From Stichopus chloronotus (taxonomy: Eukaryota > Echinodermata > Holothuroidea > Aspidochirotida > Stichopodidae): a stretch of 64,000 nucleotides of DNA. The notes under the pieces are model-generated. The model was not told the DNA's origin, ran no database searches, and saw only the letters and a list, made by a program, of their open reading frames with translations. The stretch spans positions 10,184,672-10,248,671 of the forward strand of contig CM037838.1 in NCBI GenBank assembly GCA_021234535.1, read 5' to 3'. A program made the translations under genes and the position numbers. Positions 59,433 through 64,000 of this stretch are shown here, in pieces (within the stretch, counting starts at the first letter, position 1; each line of letters opens with the position of its first letter).

Positions 59433-61342
59433 GTTTGTCTAAGATATTAATGATATTTGAATGGGTATGAAGTTGATTATACAAATTCACACACCGTTTC
59501 TGATTAAGTTTCGGAACAATAAACATACGATATAAAATAATTGTTTTTTAGCATGCGACTTATACACAATATATCTTTTGAAGTAGCGATTTATTGTCAT
59601 ATAAAACTTTGTGTTTAGGGTTTGGACTTATATATTTGTATCTTACTTTTAACAATGTTGTTCAAGTGACGTGGAAATAAAAATGTACACATCAGAGTAA
59701 AAGGAGTAATGATCTCCTCGGGATTAAGACAGCAAGGTTACTGACTGAAAGCAACATTTGGCAAAACTATATTGATAATTACGTTATATTCAATTAATTT
59801 TTCAATTATTAAATTATTATCAAATCAGTTATCTTGTCTCTGTTTTCAGCTAAGAAGGCTCTACTAATAGAGATCCTGAAGAAGAGATATAAAATACAAT
59901 ACGACGCAATACAGCCAATACCGTACATCAAAGACAGACTATATTGTGTAGATAAGGTATTTGTCGAGGGCGGTACAGAGTTCTTAGTAGTTAAAGGAGC
60001 GTCAGAGAAGGAAGGTACATGGATACGTGTGGAATCATACAAAGGTATCTTCACTGATTCTCGAGTTAAAGCCAAACGTCGAATCATAGAAGCAGAGGCA
60101 GGATATGGTAAATCAACATTAACCCTACAGCTAGCATATGATTGGTGTAATGGTGTTAAGGATTCACCTTTGAGAGACGTTGAGATTCTGATTCTTCTAA
60201 AACTGAGACAGCTTGGTGGTGTGAAATCTATCTACAGAGCAATTAAAACGTTCTTAGTACCAATGGAGCCTCGAATCAAATCTACTGATATTAAAAGTAT
60301 CATCGAAGGATGTTCATCTGTTGAGGTACTCCTAGACGGGTATGATGAGTATCCTGATAGAGACAGAGGTACAGGAAGTGACGTAGAACGAATCATTACT
60401 ATGAACATGTTTAGGAATTTTGATGTTGCCCTGACGACCAGATATCTTCCGAAGGACTATGATAGATCAAATACTAAGAGAGTCAGATTAGTTGGTTTTG
60501 ATGATAAAGCACGTGATCAGTACATTCGGAAGGCTGTTACCGGGGAAGATGAAGGAAGCGTTGCTAAGATAAAACGCTCTTTAAAAGATAATCCGATCCT
60601 TGATGACATGTGTCAAGTTCCTCTCTTCTTTGTGATGTTTGCTCACATGACTCATGAAAAAGAACACTTTCAGAGATTCAAATCAGTGACTGGTTTCTTT
60701 CGTTACATGATAATGTGTTTCCATAGTCACATGAGAAACAAATCTCTGGATAAGAGTACAAAAGCATATATCCTTGAATATGAACTGAAGCACAGTGAAC
60801 TGAGTACAGTAGCCTTTGAAGGTCTTAGTAAGGAAAACCAACAGCTTACATGGAGTAAGGATGAAATGATTAAACGACTTGGTCAAGCGTTTTATAATCA
60901 CTATATTGCAGTTGGTATCTTGATAGAAGAAGAAGTGTTTGATGAGAGAAACGGACAAACAAAGATTGAAGTTCGGTTTTATCATAAACTATTATGTGAA
61001 TGGTATGCTTGTTTTACTCTGGTAGGCATTGTTCTTACAAGAGATGCAGCTGAGATGCAAAATATTCTTGATAAAATGGATCCCTTCGATCTTCAATACC
61101 TCTATCGATTCAGCTGTGGGATTAACTCTAGAGCTGGGAGCAAAATAATAGAATACTTGAAGAGCAGGGAAGACGGTGATGAGTTTGCAATCCTCTGCAT
61201 CCTGGAACAAACTGGTAAAGTAGATGACATCAAGGAGACCATCACGGAGCTGTGTTCGAAGACAGTGTTTATCAACAGGAACCACAGTAAACTATTACAG
61301 AGATCTACCATTCAGCTCCTTGAGATTGCAGCCAAGTATAAC
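59396..61342 (+). CDS. NLR-like locus C, 5' part (start exon and NACHT exon)
   Basis: Exons 59,396-59,432 and 59,850-61,342 give 1,530 nt, 510 residues in one frame, continuing into exons beyond the window. Exon 1 encodes MSFSTLSGLDVK plus one base; its donor GTTTGT is weaker than locus B's. Exon phases (1 before NACHT, 0 after) equal locus B. The N-terminus again lacks a recruitment domain and goes straight into the linker helices (residues 13-80). No exon starting IPVS/IPIS-like was found between 61,343 and 64,000, so the LRR and tail exons must lie further downstream or be lost. Intron read-through would add 38 residues before a stop at about 61,454. Confidence 0.75.
59850..61342 (+). CDS. 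Locus C exon 2: NACHT ATPase
   Basis: Acceptor TCTCTGTTTTCAG, strong donor AAC|GTAAGT. Walker A is AGYGKST (residues 96-102; 60,098-60,118), with Ala in place of the usual first Gly and Tyr before GKS. Walker B is LLDGYDE (173-179; 60,329-60,349). Sensor 1 is LTTR (Arg210, codon 60,440). QVPLFF and FYHKLLCEWYACF correspond to the winged-helix and helical-domain motifs of locus B. The exon ends LLEIAAKYN where locus B ends LLDIAETEK. No stop or frameshift, so purifying selection on the NACHT domain is likely. Confidence 0.93.
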
Positions 61343-62399
61343 GTAAGTAGAAGCACTACTATTCGTGATCATTTTTTTTTATCAATTACAATAAACGTTT
61401 TAATTGGTAATAGTAGGTATTTGCAAAGTAGGCTTCATATTCACAAATTAACCTGAAAACATACATAATACAAAGATTATTATTTAGACCTAACTGTCAC
61501 ACAATTTTTCAAATAAATCTCTTACTCTACAGGAAATAAAAACGGGAAGGGATGCAAAAACCAGGGGAAAATTAAGGTTTAAGTTCCTGTTCTAAAATGA
61601 CTGGAATAGTTATAATCGGATAAACATGCTACTTCTTGATAAAAAAAAATGTTGTGAATTTTAAATAATCGATACAAAGTCATAGCCTGTAGTTCAGTGT
61701 GTAATGAGCTTAAGACTTCAACTTCGTAACGAAACTTGATACACTTTCAAACCACACGATTATAGTGAATACAGCTGTACCATACATACAGCTGTACTAT
61801 ATATACAGCTATACAGTCATACTATACATACAAGTGGTATAGGTAACCCCATATATAGTCAGATTTGAGTAAGGTACAAATCATGATTGTTGACTAAAAG
61901 GACTATAATTATTTACAAGGACATTGAGAAATTCATCAAAGATAATTTAAATGACTATTATTGTTATTACTGTGACCCACTGTTTTACATTCATACCAAT
62001 ATTTTTTTCATTGAGTGGAAGGATTTTCAAAGGCGAAATTTCACAAACTAAATGTTTTAAAACATCGAAAGCAGTCCCTTTGCCGTCTTAAATGTGTAGG
62101 TTGGGTGATTCAATGAGTATCATTGAATACAATACACACTATCGTTGCTACAACATAATTTCAATAAAATCCCCCAAAAGAAGAAAGAAATAGACTTAAC
62201 AAAATATAAATATTTACATATCGTTGCTACTCAAAACATCCCCGAAGTCATCAACTAACGCGTTAATGAAATTTCATCGAGGGCCATCAAGCCACTTTAG
62301 CGCATATAATAAATACCTTCAGTCTCAAATCACCCTAAAGCACCACCAAACATCTTGCTCCACCTAGAACAAAAATGTCTTACGTAAGCCTCACTGAAA
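61343..62399. other. Locus C intron, first part
   Basis: No exon recognised. A small repeat of TACATACAGCTGTACTATA type lies at about 61,770-61,842. Confidence 0.5.
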
Positions 62400-62417
62400 T
62401 CCCGTTACTCCAGGAGT

Positions 62418-63250
62418 TTATTTGCAGTACTGAGAGGTTGAGCCATTGTATTGCATGTTACAGTTATGACAGGTAACTAGGTACATAACATTACATGAAG
62501 GACAAGAGACATTTTCTCTAATCATGTACCGTATCTGAATGACCGGTAATACAACTTGAGACTGTGGAACATGTGCTGGATTTTTTTTTTTTTGTGCAAA
62601 GATCACATTTCTTAGGACAAGTAAAAAACCCCTGGGTTATGTTATGCTCTGTAGGGGGAGGGGTCGCAATTTTGAAGGGGCGAGAATCTCCTTGAGATTC
62701 TTTGTTCTACAAAAAGAGGGAACGATAGAATTTTTGAGGAAAAGGTCTTTGACCTGGGTACAATTTCTTGTTAAGGGGTAGTGTTTCTGTAGGATTTTGG
62801 AGATATCAGTTAGATGCGGACTAAAATCTTACACAAGGGGGTATTTCCTTTGAACGTACTTCTTCGAGGGGGCGAAGTGGGGATTCGCGACCAGTCAAGC
62901 TTGCATTATAAAAGCTTTTGTCAATAATGTGGGAGTGGTAGACTTGTCGTAAAAAGTACGATTTGTATTCTTTGCTACGGAGAGCAAAAGTGAGGTCACT
63001 GGAGCAATTTTTACTGAGGCGTAAGGCCACACTATAGGGGATTGACGTTTTGCAATGGGTCAGTTGGGAGCTGGGGAAAGACAGATAGAGGTGATTGTCA
63101 GTATAGGCTCATCATAAATATCAGTAGTAAGGAGGCCATCATTCAAATGGATAGTAACATTTAAGACATTAAGTTTGTGCTTGGAATAAACTAATTCAAA
63201 ACGACGTGGGGTAAAGCGACTATGTCGTCGCGGATACGCCATCAATACCT
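62418..63250 (-). mobile_element. Decayed Penelope-like retroelement fragment (RT end and GIY-YIG start)
   Basis: Minus-strand frames, broken by frameshifts and stops, run in the order expected of a Penelope-like element. 63,245-63,060 has VLNVTIHLNDGLLTTDIY, like the conserved reverse-transcriptase segment around F.D..I....G.L.T.IY.KPTD. 63,060-62,821 has KTSIPYSVALRL followed by a Cys-Ser pair, the usual IPYSQALRL-type segment. Next come PLQNCDPS-like remnants, and 62,490-62,420 has VMYLVTCHNCNMQYNGST, like the start of the GIY-YIG endonuclease (Y.L.C..C..QYVGST). The element is truncated at both ends and cannot be functional. It lies antisense within the locus C intron. Confidence 0.75.
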
Positions 63251-63697
63251 AGGACTGACTGGACTCTCAGTTTTAGCAAAACATGTTGGTTATAGCGATC
63301 ATTTATTACTCTCTTACTCAAATAGCAGTTTATCGGTGACATTTTGGCTGAGAATAACAACGACGCATCTAATGATGACTAAAACGCACAGTCAATGAAG
63401 TAGTGTATATATCGATATATTTATGATTTCCTTTTCACAGTTTTGGTATTTCATATCTCACACATGGATGGTCCCATCATGGCATTATAGAGCAAACACC
63501 TTAAATCACTGGTTACTCATCCCGTTACCTATCTATATATAGTTTCCATTTTCATTCGTATTTTTAGCAAGAACCTGTAATAGGCCTATTCCTTGTGTTC
63601 TTTCACTCAGCATTAGTTGTTATTGATGATTGTCTAACCTTGTAATCCAATAAATCAACAGAGAAGCTTGATACAAGGCATGATACTGAACATGGAA

Positions 63698-63889
63698 GAA
63701 AGAAATGGTTATAGTAGTAATAGATTTGCAATGTTTACTCATATCACTGAGGATGAGTAGCGCATTGACTGGATTTACTTTCTTATTTGACTTAATATCG
63801 TCTAAATTTTAAGTATAGTTTTTGTCACTGATTCTAAACATCAGTAGCACGTCTGCACGCAATTATGTCAAGAATAGAGTAGACATTAA
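63698..63889 (+). repeat. Right copy of 192-bp window-terminal direct repeat
   Basis: Same orientation as 1-192, co-linear without gaps, about 96% identical. Beyond 63,889 only short patches match the left side. Confidence 0.85.
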
Positions 63890-64000
63890 AAAGGGGAATT
63901 CCAGTGACTTATTTACGACATTTCAAACCATTTTCATTCATATTCTTGACGTTTTGAAATGAACTTCTTATGGGCAACATGATATGTTCAAACTTCCGAC

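Noticed and set aside
1..64000. tRNA or rRNA genes
   Set aside because: No segment with a GGTTCGANTCC-type B box plus cloverleaf, or conserved rRNA core, was seen by eye.

Overview
This is a eukaryotic, AT-rich window (about one-third G+C by eye). It has long introns, GT-AG splice signals, many microsatellites, poly-G/poly-C runs and numerous small DNA-transposon relics. There is no bacterial gene layout. The recognisable genes are all on the + strand and belong to one family: NACHT-domain STAND ATPases of the NLR (NOD-like receptor) type. Clusters of divergent NLR-like genes in such DNA point to an invertebrate deuterostome. An echinoderm, possibly a sea cucumber, is my best guess, but that is inference and no marker proves it.

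Three NLR-like loci can be modelled. Locus A (9,878-35,365) shows only its 3' half: five exons in consistent phase encoding a single LRR-like repeat and a short tail, ending in a stop and a nearby AATAAA. Its NACHT exon is not in the window and probably lies upstream of base 1. Locus B (46,307-51,884) looks complete: seven exons, 1,980 coding nucleotides, 659 residues, with a short N-terminus, NACHT, one LRR-like segment and the same tail. Locus C (59,396 to beyond 64,000) has a first coding exon and a NACHT exon. Its LRR and tail exons are not in the window.

Loci A and B share intron positions and phases through the whole tail, and B and C share them at both ends of the NACHT exon. This supports one ancestral gene that duplicated repeatedly. 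A 192-bp direct repeat (about 96% identical, no indels) at both window ends, 63.7 kb apart, fits a tandem array but does not prove it.

The rest is introns and intergenic DNA full of repeats: a TTAA-flanked MITE family (three copies), two other MITE-like inverted repeats, and a nearly perfect 1.6-kb tandem duplication (12.7-16.0 kb) with older diverged copies around it. There is also a roughly 260-bp satellite (25.1-26.5 kb). A roughly 146-bp array carries AGGTCA direct repeats and was later split by a 1.9-kb TIR element. Other items are a second TIR element (26.8-28.1 kb), a decayed Penelope-like retroelement in the intron of locus C, and several GAT microsatellites. No tRNA, rRNA or CRISPR array was seen.

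The observations most worth a second look are the triplicated 3' splice site in locus B (upstream copies would encode an identical start and then stop), the shared multi-micro-exon C-terminal tail, the apparent absence of an N-terminal effector domain in B and C, and the excess of the palindrome TGACGTCA.
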